64,000 bases of DNA from Methylobacterium radiodurans (GCF_003173735.1 NZ_CP029551.1:5037001-5101000), one strand, 5' to 3'. Positions 16,084-24,424 are shown, counted from the stretch's first letter. Notes: generated by a model from the sequence alone, not told the origin. Numbers and translations: made by a program.

Positions 16084-17225
16084 GATCGGCTTTCGTCCTG
16101 CTGCACGAGGTCGGCGACAGTGGAGGCGGCCTTCAGTCCGGTGCCCGTGACGATCACCACGGTGGTCTCCCCGGCCTTGATGGAGCCGGCGCTGGACAGT
16201 TTGTCCAGAGCTGCGGCAGCGCTCGCACAGGTCGGCTCGGCGAACAAGCCCTGCCGGGCGAGCCGGCCGAGGGCGCATACGATCTCCTCCTCGCTCAGCG
16301 CGACGGTGCCGCCTTCGCTCTCGCGAATCGCCGCGATGATCTCGCCCAGTCGCATCGGACGCTTGATGGCCGTGCCTTCGGCGATGGTCTTATGCACCGC
16401 GCGCGCGACAGGAGTATCCATGCCGGCCTGGAAGCTAGCGTCAATCGGCGAACAGTTCAGCGGCTGCGCCGCGAACAGGCGCGGCAGCTTCGCGATCTGG
16501 CCGGCCTTCAGGAGCTCTCGGAAACCGAAGGCGCAGCCGAGCAGGCTGCTGCCCGCCCCGACCGGCATGACAACGTTGTCGGGTGCCTTGAAACCGAGAT
16601 CCTCCCAGATCTCGTAGGCCAGCGTCTTGGTGCCCTCCAGGAAGAACGGCTGCCAGTTGTGGCTGGCATAGAAGGTTCGGTCCGACTGGCGGATAGCCTC
16701 GGCTTCCGACTCCTCGCGGGGTCCTTCGACCAGTTGCACCTCGGCGCCGTATGCGCGCACCTGCGCGATCTTGGCCGGCGACGTGGAGGCCGGCGCCAGG
16801 ATCTTCACCCGCAGGCCGCCCGCGGCTCCGAAGCCCGCGACCGAGGAGCCGCCGTTGCCCGAACTGTCCTCCAGCACGGCATCGACGCCGATCTGGCGGA
16901 GGAAGGAGAGCATCACCGACGAACCGCGGTCCTTGAAGCTGCCGGTAGGGTTGAACCACTCCAGCTTGAACAGGGGACGCAGATCGCCCCACGGCCGCTG
17001 CACCAGTGGGGTGCAGCCCTCGCCGATCGTGATCGGGTCGGCGATGCCGACCGGGAGGGATGCGCGGTAGCGCCAGAGCGAGCGGGTCCGACTCTCGATG
17101 TCGTCCCGCGAGATGCCGGCACCCGGGGTGACGAGGAGCGGCATGCGCTCGTCCGAACACCAGCGCGGAACGTCCAGCGGATAACGGCGCCCATCCCGGG
17201 GATCGACGTAGCTGGCGGGGATCAT
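16080..17225 (-). CDS. fold-II PLP lyase, threonine-synthase-like
   Basis: The start at 17225 has AGGAGG six bases upstream; longer in-frame starts lack this. The 381-residue product shows IGEGCTPLVQRPWG, the PLP-lysine block WFNPTGSFKDRG (Lys98), the phosphate loop DSSGNGGSSVAGFGAAGG, and VMPVGAGSSLLG. This is the tryptophan-synthase-beta superfamily nearest threonine synthase, but an N-terminal cysteine-rich or thrC-type insertion is absent and it is shorter than ThrC. In this context a dehydratase or ammonia-lyase acting on a 3-hydroxy amino acid is plausible, as with BhcB or EutB. It heads a three-gene minus-strand operon with the DauR-like and cyclodeaminase genes. Confidence 0.85.
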   Translation of the reverse strand: MIPASYVDPRDGRRYPLDVPRWCSDERMPLLVTPGAGISRDDIESRTRSLWRYRASLPVGIADPITIGEGCTPLVQRPWGDLRPLFKLEWFNPTGSFKDRGSSVMLSFLRQIGVDAVLEDSSGNGGSSVAGFGAAGGLRVKILAPASTSPAKIAQVRAYGAEVQLVEGPREESEAEAIRQSDRTFYASHNWQPFFLEGTKTLAYEIWEDLGFKAPDNVVMPVGAGSSLLGCAFGFRELLKAGQIAKLPRLFAAQPLNCSPIDASFQAGMDTPVARAVHKTIAEGTAIKRPMRLGEIIAAIRESEGGTVALSEEEIVCALGRLARQGLFAEPTCASAAAALDKLSSAGSIKAGETTVVIVTGTGLKAASTVADLVQQDESRS

Positions 17226-17267
17226 GCGGGCCTCCTGAGCGGATCGGAAATGTTCTTGCCAAAATAT

Positions 17268-17289
17268 CCATAATTGGACGATATGTCCA
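17268..17289. promoter_or_regulatory. candidate operator with three alternating half-sites
   Basis: TCCA-TAAT-TGGAC-GATAT-GTCCA forms two overlapping inverted repeats sharing the central TGGAC. It sits about 45 bp upstream of the PLP gene start in the 180-bp divergent region with the symporter gene, where a repressor could control both. The AT-rich spacers stand out from the surrounding DNA. Binding by the DauR-like protein is a guess. Confidence 0.45.
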
Positions 17290-17405
17290 GATGACGGGTA
17301 AATCAGACAGACCGTCCGGGGTTCCACCTGGACGCACGCTGCGCCTCCCGTCTTCCGGCTCGAGATCCCGATCGCCGGAGTTCGCGACCACAGGGAGAAA
17401 CATCC

Positions 17406-18719
17406 ATGCACGCCGGTCCATCCGCGAGCACGAACAAGCTCACAAATCTCATCATGATCAGTCTCGTCGCCGGCATCGCCGTCGGCTACGCGTGCAATCG
17501 GTTCGCCGCCTCGCCGGAGCAGGCGAAAGCCATCGCCGGCTACTTCTCGATCGTCACGGACATCTTCCTGCGCATGATCAAGATGATCATCGCCCCGCTC
17601 GTATTCGCCACGATCGTCTCCGGAATCGCCAGCCTGGGCGCGTCCGGCGGGGCCGTCGGCCGAATCGCCGCCCGCTCGATGGCGTGGTTCATCTCAGCCT
17701 CGCTGATCTCGCTCGGCCTCGGGATGCTGTTTGCCAACCTGTTCGCTCCGGGCCGGTCGCTGACCCTGCCTTTGCCGAGTGCGGGCGCGACGACCAACTT
17801 GGCGGCCTCCAGCCTCAATCTGAAGGACTTCATCACGCACGTCTTTCCGACGAGCATCGTGCAGGCAATGGCTACCAACGAGATCCTACAGATCTTGATC
17901 TTCTCGATCTTCTTCGGATCCGCGCTGGCAGCCTTCAAGAACTCGCTTGCGAGAAACACCGCGGCCCTGATCGACGAAATGGTGCACCTCATGCTGCGCA
18001 TCACCGACTTTGTGATGCGCTTCGCGCCGCTCGGCGTCTTCGCCGCCATCGCCGCCGTGATCACGACCCAGGGTATCGGAGTCCTGGTGAGCTACGGCTA
18101 CTTCATCGCAAGCTTCTACCTCGGGCTTGCCGTACTCTGGCTGGTTCTGATCGGGGCGGGCATGGTGGTTCTCGGCCGTCCGGTGTTCCACCTGCTGAAG
18201 CTTCTGCGTCAGCCGATGCTGCTCGCCTTCTCGACCGCGAGCAGCGAGGCGGCCTTTCCGAAGACGCTGGAGCAGCTGATGCGGTTCGGGGTCAAGGAGC
18301 GCATCAGCGGCTTCGTGCTGCCGCTCGGCTATTCGTTCAACCTCGACGGCTCGATGATGTACCAAGCCTTTGCAGCGCTGTTCATCGCGCAGGCTTACGG
18401 CATCGAGATGAGCTTCGCCACGCAGGCGACTCTGCTGCTGGTCATGATGGTCACCAGCAAGGGAATTGCCGGCGTGCCGCGCGCGTCGCTCGTCGTCGTC
18501 GCGGCGACTTTGCCGATGTTTGACCTGCCGGCCGGAGGTCTGCTCCTGATCCTCGGTATCGACCAGTTCCTCGACATGGGCCGTACCATGACGAACGTCA
18601 TCGGCAACGGCATCGCCACGGCTGCGGTGGCCAAATGGGAGAACGAACTGGTTCCGGCCGGGAGCGAGCCGACGCTGGCAGTCGAAGGGACTGTGACCGA
18701 GCAGGCAGTCGCTGCCTGA
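17406..18719 (+). CDS. dicarboxylate/amino acid:cation symporter (DAACS family)
   Basis: The 437-residue protein has the GltP/DctA fold: an N-terminal set of hydrophobic helices (LIMISLVAGIAVGYAC, FLRMIKMIIAPLVFATIVSGIA), the serine-rich re-entrant loop FSTASSEAAFPKTLEQL, NLDGSMMYQAFAALF in the substrate/cation-binding helix (usual NMDGT), and TSKGIAGVPRASLVV in the second hairpin. It imports aspartate, glutamate or C4-dicarboxylates with H+ or Na+. GGGAGAAAC precedes the ATG. It diverges from the PLP/regulator/cyclodeaminase operon and probably brings in their substrate. Confidence 0.92.
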   Translation: MHAGPSASTNKLTNLIMISLVAGIAVGYACNRFAASPEQAKAIAGYFSIVTDIFLRMIKMIIAPLVFATIVSGIASLGASGGAVGRIAARSMAWFISASLISLGLGMLFANLFAPGRSLTLPLPSAGATTNLAASSLNLKDFITHVFPTSIVQAMATNEILQILIFSIFFGSALAAFKNSLARNTAALIDEMVHLMLRITDFVMRFAPLGVFAAIAAVITTQGIGVLVSYGYFIASFYLGLAVLWLVLIGAGMVVLGRPVFHLLKLLRQPMLLAFSTASSEAAFPKTLEQLMRFGVKERISGFVLPLGYSFNLDGSMMYQAFAALFIAQAYGIEMSFATQATLLLVMMVTSKGIAGVPRASLVVVAATLPMFDLPAGGLLLILGIDQFLDMGRTMTNVIGNGIATAAVAKWENELVPAGSEPTLAVEGTVTEQAVAA

Positions 18720-18744
18720 TCACCGACGCACTACTGAGAGCCAT

Positions 18745-18771
18745 GGGCGGAGGCCGGCGCGGCCTCCGCCC
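18745..18771. terminator. GC hairpin between convergent genes
   Basis: GGGCGGAGGCC and GGCCTCCGCCC pair perfectly over 11 bp around a 5-base loop. It lies 25 bp after the symporter stop and 11 bp before the end of the convergent RidA gene, so it could end both transcripts. There is no T-tract, so Rho-independent action is not certain. Confidence 0.5.
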
Positions 18772-18782
18772 GACGCGTTGGT

Positions 18783-19181
18783 TCAAGCCGCCGCCGGCTC
18801 CAGAGCAACCCCGTCGATCTCGATCAGGTAGCCGTGATGTAGCTCGGGAACCGGTACTACTGATCGGGCTGGCCGGTGCTCGCCGAACGCCTCGGCGAAC
18901 ACGCGGTTGAAAGTCGGCCAGTTCATCGAGCCGACGACGTAGGCAGTGACTTTCACCACATCCTCGCGGCATGCGCCCGCCGCAGCGACGACCGCCAGAA
19001 AATTCCTGAGCACGAGCTCGGCCTGCTGCTCGAAGCTGGCAGCCTGGTTGTCGGGCTGCATCCCAGGGACGATTGGGAGTTGCCCTGACATATACACCAA
19101 CCCCGCAACCCGCATCCCCTGTCTGTAGTGACCGAGTGGCGTGGGTGCCGCCGGAGTCGAAAGAGCTGTCATACGGTTCAT
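18783..19181 (-). CDS. RidA-family protein, second copy
   Basis: The start at 19181 has GGTGGAGG just upstream. The 132-residue product has the RidA fold signature: APTPLGHYRQGMRVAGLVYMSGQLP, FEQQAELVLRNFLAVVAAAGACREDVVKVTAYVV, and the C-terminal HRPARSVVPVPELHHGYLIEIDGVAL with the conserved Arg and Glu. It is clearly diverged from the RidA at 12093 and is closer to the common amino-acid-pathway subgroup. It is convergent with the symporter gene and is transcribed alone. It probably clears imines from the same locus. Confidence 0.88.
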   Translation of the reverse strand: MNRMTALSTPAAPTPLGHYRQGMRVAGLVYMSGQLPIVPGMQPDNQAASFEQQAELVLRNFLAVVAAAGACREDVVKVTAYVVGSMNWPTFNRVFAEAFGEHRPARSVVPVPELHHGYLIEIDGVALEPAAA

Positions 19182-19770
19182 GGTGGCCTCCACCTGAGGG
19201 ACTGATCGACGGCACGAGCAGGAGGCAGCAACCGCATCGGCTATACTCTCCCGCGGCTTGACTAATTGTATGAAACTGGACTTTTTGCAAACCAATCGGT
19301 GCGTGCTAGAATGCCGTGACACGCGGGCCCAATGAGACCGATGGTGGCATTGGGACTGAGGTTGGACGGCTTGGACTTAGCGGCTGCCCGGAATGGAGGT
19401 ATTGAGGGCCCGCTTTGGGTCGATATCGGACGGGCAGCTTCGCGCAGCTGAATGTCCGCTACCGGGCGACGAGCCAACTTCAGCTCGTGGCGCGCAGCTG
19501 ATCCTCGACATGCCTCAGATCAATCCGAGTGAGTAAGAAAGCGATGCCGTTCAGCTGCCTGTGGATTGCAAGAGCGCGCCCTTGGCAATGAGCGCAGGAT
19601 CGTATCCACTGCGTGTGCGCACAAAGCTAAAGTGCCTGCAATTGCAATGATTTAGTAGATGTCTTTTGCTGAGGTCGTTCTGGGTGAGAATCCTGGCGCC
19701 CCAGCCAAGCCTCAGCTAAGTCATTGATCTGATTGCGATCCATGCTCGGCTGCTCCCGCGGCTGCGCCGA
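19182..19770. other. intergenic region at the edge of the mobile island
   Basis: About 590 bp with lower GC than the neighbours and stops in all frames. I see no gene, RNA or terminator. It contains the RidA promoter (minus strand) and marks the transition into the integrase and IS region. Confidence 0.4.
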
Positions 19771-20303
19771 TTGTACACAGAGCTGTTGCACGCACTTGTC
19801 CACAGCGGCAGGCCGTTGACGATTTGTTCTAACGTGTACCGTCGTGGTGCGGTATGCTGGTGGCGTAGGCGATTCCGTTGCGATGAGCGGACCCGACCGC
19901 TTGGTGCCTCTGTTGAGGGGAATTCCACCACGGTCGCTCTGAGCCTGGGCACGACCGACCCATCCAGTGCGCGCACGCTCGGCTGGGCGCTCAACGCGGA
20001 AAGCCTCCGCGTTCGGGACGATCCCGCCATGCGCACCACCAGCCAGATCCGTGACCATCTCCGCGCCTATGTCGACCGGGAGCGAAGCGCGCGCTTGACG
20101 CGCCTGCGGCGCGACCTCGATCCGCCGCGTGATCCGCTCGTCGGCGACTGGCCGGCGCTGATGGAGAGGCGTGCGCGAGAGTACCGCATCTTCGGGCGTC
20201 TGCAGGCGCTGGCCGCTGAGGAAGGCTTCGAAGCCGGGTGCGACGGCAAACTCGATGCTCGTCTGAAGCAGGAAGGCGTCAGCCTGATGGAACGCGGGGC
20301 GAT
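19771..20303 (+). pseudogene. N-terminal fragment of a tyrosine-type integrase, cut by an IS
   Basis: The frame reads VYRRGAVCWWRRRFRCDERT...TTVALSLGTTDPSSARTLGWALNAES, which matches the N-terminal module of phage-type site-specific integrases (a basic R-R-G-x-W-W-R-R start and a SLGTxDPxxAR repeat). It continues with a helical region (QIRDHLRAYVDRERSARLTRLRR). At 20304 the terminal repeat of an IS3-type element begins and supplies the last residues and the stop at 20337. The catalytic domain (R-H-R-Y) is absent. The start (TTG 19771 or GTG 19834) is uncertain. The fragment suggests an old island integration. Confidence 0.55.
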
Positions 20304-21376
20304 TGACCAGACCGGTATTTTGGACCGAGCCGCGTGAGAGGCTACTGCATGGCCGCTGCCATGGGTAGGCGGAAGGCCGGATCGGGGAAGCTCACGGGCG
20401 CGGGTGGTCTGTAGCCCAAGGACGCGTACGGCCCGACGCGGTTGTATGTGTTCTGCCAGAGACTGATCACGATCTGCGCTTGTCTCAGTGAGTAGACGAT
20501 CTCCTGGCGCAGGCACTCGTCGCGCAGCTTGCCGTTGAAGCTCTCACAGTACCCGTTCTCCCACGGTGAGCCCGGGGCGACGTACTGGATCTGCGAGCCT
20601 GTCTTGGCGACCCGCTTGCGCAGGGCCTTCGCGATCATCTCAGGGCCATTGTCGCAGCGGATGTGCATCGGGGATGCCGTGCAGGCACATGACGTCGGCC
20701 AGCGCCTCTCAGCCAGAGGCGGCTGCGCGGGCGGTGCTTCTGCGGGACCTTGAGCCCCTCGCGACGCTTGGATCGCGCTGAACCCGATCCTTGCCCACCT
20801 GCCAGCCGCCTGCCTGCAGCAGCGCGGTGACGCGGCGGTAGCCATAGCGCCCGTACTCGGACGCCAGAGCAATGACGGCGCGGGTCAGTTCATCCTTGTC
20901 GGCCAGTACGGTCGGCACGTAGCGCTGCGTGCCCCGGTGCTGGCCGACGATCCGGCAGGCATGACGTTCCGAAGGGCCATACTTCTCCCGAATGCCGGCC
21001 ACCGCCTGCCGGCGTCGCTCGGGGCGAACCAAGGTTCCCGAAGCGACGTCCGCCAGCACCTGCTTCTCCAGGGATAGATCGGCCACGAGGCGGCGCAACC
21101 GAGCATTCTCGCGCTCAAGATCCTTCATCTTCCTGGCCTGATCGACCTGGAGGCCACCGTACTCCTTGCGCCAGCGGTAATAGCTCTGCTCAGAGATCTC
21201 TGCCTCCTGAGCTGAGCCAGCGCCAAACTCTTGCCCTATGCTGTCTGCACCTCGATCTGGCGCAGCTTCAGCACGACCTGCTCCGCGCGCGTCTTCTGTC
21301 CTCGCCGCTTGTCCGACGCCTTCGGTCCCAGCTGATCCTCTCAATCAGCCCGGTCCAAAACCAGCCGGTCAGGTCA
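20304..21376 (-). mobile_element. IS3-family element A, degenerate
   Basis: Imperfect terminal inverted repeats bound the element: TGACCAGACCGG...TTTTGGACCGAGCCG...TGAGAGG at the left, and its complement (CCTCTCA...CGGTCCAAAA...CCGGTCAGGTCA) at the right end. The transposase genes run on the minus strand. The span of about 1.07 kb is roughly 200 bp short of a normal IS3 element, in line with the internal deletion seen in orfB. No clean target duplication is seen. The right end abuts a fragment of a different IS (21377-21448), so this element inserted into that one. Confidence 0.75.
20342..21300 (-). pseudogene. IS3-family transposase orfA/orfB remnant
   Basis: OrfA reads ASDKRRGQKTRAEQVVLKLRQIEVQTA, then a TAG at 21236-21238 replaces a Gln codon, and the frame then shifts before EAEISEQSYYRWRKEYGG and the leucine-zipper part DLERENARLRRLVADLSLEKQ. 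OrfB starts well (HACRIVGQHRGTQRY, YGRYGYRRVTALLQAGGW) but breaks after GKDRVQR. It resumes near 20700 with MHIRCDNGPEMIAKALRKR and ENGYCESFNGKLRDECL, which carry the second Asp and the Glu of the DDE triad. The first catalytic Asp is deleted. The element cannot move by itself. Confidence 0.85.
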
Positions 21377-21448
21377 ATCCCATCTGTCCGTTCTCATCCT
21401 GGCCCGCAGGCCCATACCTCAGGGCGGACCACCTCGATCGGGGCGGAT
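21377..21448 (-). mobile_element. left-end fragment of IS3-family element B (copy 1)
   Basis: These 72 bp are the reverse complement, with about four differences, of 22677-22747, the left end and orfA start of element B copy 2. The fragment ends at the orfA start codon region, where element A has inserted. Together the two copies form an inverted repeat around the regulator gene at 21471-22436. Confidence 0.8.
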
Positions 21449-21470
21449 TATGCCGAAACCGCCCAGCGCA

Positions 21471-22436
21471 TTACCGCAATGGCGCACACACATCTCGCCC
21501 CATCTCATGGAACGCCAGTCGGTATGTCAAATCATGGGCCGCGAGGGTATTGGCAATGAAAATATCGACTGCTGTAAGCCCGCGGGGCGTCGGCACGAAA
21601 CCTTGCCGAGCTTGCTCGGTCCGGACTAAGAGGCCCGCGGTCTCGGCCGCCTGCAGGATGTTGCGGATATGCGAGCGAGAGACGCCGAAGCGGTCTCGAA
21701 GGTGGATCAGATCGCGTTCCCGTATTGGCTTTCCCGGGTCGGCTAATGCCAGATCTGTCAGTACCATCAGTATGTGGCCGCCCTGGTACATCTGATGGAA
21801 CGGGAGCAGGTCGACGTTCCGGTGAAGGAACTTCCCGATCGCCGGAAAAACCGCCAGGGCGCCTTTGCGGTGGGCTCGTTGAAATGTCAGATCGCATGCG
21901 ACGGCCGGTCCGTACCCTGGTTCCGGGTAGAGCGCCTGCAGCACATCATAGTAGGATTTGAGGGTCTGCCGGTCCCAGGCCAAAAGCTTGTCCGTGGGGC
22001 GCAGTAGGCGCACGCGACCGTCGGTTGCAACACGATCCAGAACGATGTCGCCTGTTCTGACGAGGCGACCGATGAAATCGTCGATCTGGCGAGTGCCTGC
22101 TAGGCTGAAGGCAGAAACCAACTGTTTAAAATGAGCCACCGTCGGCCACGTCGCGCGATCAGCGGGGTCGGAGGCCGACCAAAGGCAGACAAGTACGCCG
22201 ATGGCCGCCGTGCGATAGGCCGCGGCCTGTATGTTGCCCGGAAAGCGTGTGATCTCGTAGTTGGCCAATGTGCCGACCACATAGCTTCGCCGCACAGTGG
22301 CGAAGGCCGGATGCGAGAGCACCTCGCCGGCTGTGCGATGGTCGACGTCGGGCATATGTCGCTCGAACAGGTAATCCGGCAACGGCACGGCCTGCCTGAG
22401 CGTACTGACCTGCTGCAGCCGCAACCCCTCACTCAT
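21471..22436 (-). CDS. winged-helix regulator-like protein of unknown function
   Basis: From the ATG at 22436 the product is 321 residues. Residues 240-290 (KPIRERDLIHLRDRFGVSRSHIRNIL...AETAGLLV) form a convincing winged helix-turn-helix of the MarR type. The first half (LPDYLFERHMPDVDHRTAGEVL...YVVGTLANYEITRFPGN) matches nothing I know by name. It is the only intact gene between the two IS elements, has lower GC than the flanks, and the DNA upstream of it (22440-22640) is AT-rich. Its 3' end is 22 bp from the IS fragment. It may be cargo of an old composite element or a resident gene trapped between insertions. Confidence 0.7.
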   Translation of the reverse strand: MSEGLRLQQVSTLRQAVPLPDYLFERHMPDVDHRTAGEVLSHPAFATVRRSYVVGTLANYEITRFPGNIQAAAYRTAAIGVLVCLWSASDPADRATWPTVAHFKQLVSAFSLAGTRQIDDFIGRLVRTGDIVLDRVATDGRVRLLRPTDKLLAWDRQTLKSYYDVLQALYPEPGYGPAVACDLTFQRAHRKGALAVFPAIGKFLHRNVDLLPFHQMYQGGHILMVLTDLALADPGKPIRERDLIHLRDRFGVSRSHIRNILQAAETAGLLVRTEQARQGFVPTPRGLTAVDIFIANTLAAHDLTYRLAFHEMGRDVCAPLR

Positions 22437-22740
22437 TTGCGTAGGCCCGTACTGAGCAAGATCTGCTTTTTCATTGACTATCCACACGCGAATCGTGGAA
22501 AGCAATTCTACCTGACGCAACAAGCAGTCAAGAAAGACATTGTCTCAAAACGTACCTTTTAGCATTGTTTCTGTATCACAGCGCAACTAAAAGTAGTCTA
22601 TAATAGTACGTGCAATTTCAAGGCGCGATCCTGCCACTTGACTGGACATATGATCCCTCTCGCTGCGGCACTTCTGATCCGCCCCGATCGACGTGGTCCG
22701 CCCTGAGGTATGGGCCTGCGGCCAGGATGAGGACGGACAG

Positions 22741-23019
22741 ATGGGATCGAAGCGGCACAAGCTGAAGGCCGTGGTCGCCAAGCTGCGGCAGGCGGACGTG
22801 TTGATCGCGCAGGGCCAGAGCGTGGCCGACGTGATCCGCACTCTCGGTGTGACCGAGGTGACATACGACCGCTGGCGCAAGGCGTTCGGCGGTCTGAAGA
22901 CGGATCAGGTCCGGCGGATGAAGGACCTGGAGCTCGAGAACCAGCGGCTGCGCAAGGCGTTTGCCGACCTGACGCTGGACAAGCTGATCCTGCAGGAAGC
23001 GGCTCGGGGAAACGTCTAA
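22741..23019 (+). CDS. IS3-family transposase OrfA
   Basis: The 92-residue product starts MGSKRHKLKAVVAKLRQADVL, has the helix-turn-helix VADVIRTLGVTEVTYDRWRKAFGG, and ends in the leucine-zipper helix MKDLELENQRLRKAFADLTLDK. It is the complete OrfA of an IS3-group element: it binds the terminal repeats and normally fuses with OrfB by -1 frameshifting. Its OrfB partner is broken, so it could at most act on other copies. Start chosen at the ATG because AGGATGAGGACGG lies just upstream. Confidence 0.88.
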   Translation: MGSKRHKLKAVVAKLRQADVLIAQGQSVADVIRTLGVTEVTYDRWRKAFGGLKTDQVRRMKDLELENQRLRKAFADLTLDKLILQEAARGNV

Positions 23020-23039
23020 GCCCCGCACGCCGACGCGCC

Positions 23040-23442
23040 TGTGTCGAGCACATCGTTCAGACGATCAAGGTGTCCGAGCGCCGGACCTGCCGGGCGCTCG
23101 GACAGCACCGCTCGACGCAGCGCAAGGTGCCGCGGGGCAGAGACGACGAGGCCGCACTGACAGCCGACCTCGTCGCGTTGGCGGAGCGGTACGGCCGCTA
23201 CGGCTATCGGAAGATCAGCGCCTTGCTGAAGGCAGCCGGCTGGCTGGTCAACGACAAGCAACGCACGGCTACGGGACGAGCTGTTGAACGGTGAGATCTT
23301 CTACACACTCAAGGAGGCGCAGATCGTGATCGAGAGTTGGCGACGACATTACAACGGCGTCCGCTCGCATGCTGCGCTCACCCGACCGGCTCCGCCGGCC
23401 AAGCGACCCGTGGAGCAGAGGCCCATCCTGCACGAACTTTGA
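23040..23442 (+). pseudogene. IS3-family transposase OrfB with internal deletion
   Basis: The 5' part reads VEHIVQTIKVSERRTCRALGQHRSTQRKVPRG...YGRYGYRKISALLKAAGWLVNDK, then breaks near 23262. The 3' part resumes in another frame as ELLNGEIFYTLKEAQIVIESWRRHYN...RPAPPAKRPVEQRP and stops at 23442. The whole DDE core between these blocks is missing. The junction is a simple deletion without inserted sequence that I can recognise. Confidence 0.85.
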
Positions 23443-23470
23443 CCTTGGTCCACCGCATGCGGGCCGATCA

Positions 23471-23675
23471 AAGGGAGCACCCCGTGGCGGCCCTGGGCGA
23501 GCCGCCAGCCGACGCTCAACCCCGTCAGACCCATCACCCCCGCGAACGGGCCGACGGGCAACGCCTCGAGCTGTCTCCAACCGCCCGGCAGCTTTGGCTC
23601 ATCCGGAGTGCGATGGGCAGTCAGCGCGGCCTCGGCATCTCGTTCGCTCCGCGCGTCCGATATGACCTGCGGCAT
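23471..23675 (-). pseudogene. N-terminal fragment of a TDT/SLAC1-type transporter, cut by IS B
   Basis: From an ATG at 23675 (GGGAGA upstream) the frame gives MPQVISDARSERDAEAAL...KLPGGWRQLEALPVGPFAGVMGLTGLSVGWRLA. The stretch LPVGxFAGVMGLTGLSVGWRLA matches the first membrane helix of the tellurite-resistance/dicarboxylate transporter (TehA/SLAC1) family. The coding sequence ends where the right terminal repeat of element B starts at 23470. Only about 68 of 300 or more residues remain. The identification rests on one motif. Confidence 0.5.
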
Positions 23676-23717
23676 CGATGATCTCCCACTCAACAAGGCG
23701 TCGGGCCGTCCGCGGTC

Positions 23718-24424
23718 CTATGCGAGCCCGTAGCGCGCGGCCGGCTTGCGATGGGACAGGATCGGACCGAGACGGAAGCGGGCGGCCTCGAACGCCTGCC
23801 AGTCGCCGCAATCCGTGAGAGAGAGGATCGTGACGATCTCGCCCGCATCCAATCCGGCGAGCGCCGCCACCACGAGGTCGTGTGCCTCCATGATCATCTC
23901 CGCTGGGATCTGACCGATATCCGCCCCCGCCCGCTCGAAAAATTCAGTGCGGGTGACGCCGGGCAGCACCGCCTGGAGCCGCACACCCTTGCCTCCCATC
24001 TCGGCTACGAGCCCCTGCGTCAGCGCGAGGACAAAGGCCTTCTGCGCGGCGTAGCCGGCGTTGAAGCATTCCGGATTGAGGGCGACGGCCGAGGCGACAT
24101 TGACAATGGTCCCGCCGCCCCGCTCCGCGAAAGCCCTCGCCGCCGCGAATGTCAGGGTCTGCAACGCCCTGACGTTCAGATCGAGCATTCGATCGTAGAG
24201 CTTTGCCGGACTGTGGAGCGATGGCCCGAGGGGGCCGAGCCCGGCGCAGTTCACGAGGAAGCCGAGACCCGAATCCTCACCGACGCGGTCCCGGACCGCC
24301 GCGAGGTCCGCCGGCAGAGTCAAATCGGCGGCCATGACGTCGACGGCCACGCCTGTTTCGTGCCCGATAGGGTCGGCCGCCCCCCGCAGCCGGGCGGCAT
24401 CGCGAGCGACGAGGATCGACGAAG
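23718..24424 (-). pseudogene. short-chain dehydrogenase lacking its N-terminus
   Basis: The C-terminal 235 residues of a classical SDR are intact: FLVNCAGLGPLGPSL (the NAG motif), LDLNVRALQTLTFAAARAF, GTIVNVASAVALNPECFNAGYAAQKAF (catalytic Ser, Tyr and Lys in S-Y-x3-K form) and GVRLQAVLPGVTRTEFF. The N-terminal TGxxxGIG dinucleotide-binding loop is missing. Upstream the sequence joins directly, out of frame, to the truncated IorB-like gene at about 24425. It cannot bind NAD(P)H as it stands. Confidence 0.8.

Larger units (their letters stand above)
22675..23470 (+). mobile_element. IS3-family element B, copy 2, internally deleted
   Basis: The left end TGATCCGCCCCGATCG... and the complement of the right end, TGATCGGCCCGCATGCGG, form imperfect terminal inverted repeats of about 28 bp. 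The element is about 0.8 kb, some 500 bp shorter than a complete IS3 element. OrfA is intact; orfB has lost its centre. The right end lies inside a TDT-family transporter gene fragment (23471-23675). No target duplication is visible. Confidence 0.75.

Noticed and set aside
14438-17225. Complete beta-hydroxyaspartate cycle
   Set aside because: No aspartate-glyoxylate aminotransferase gene is present and the gene order and regulator type differ, so only a family-level resemblance is claimed.
16080-17225. Threonine synthase thrC
   Set aside because: The fold matches, but length and context (DauR-like repressor, cyclodeaminase homologue, symporter) point to catabolism. The gene name is not justified.
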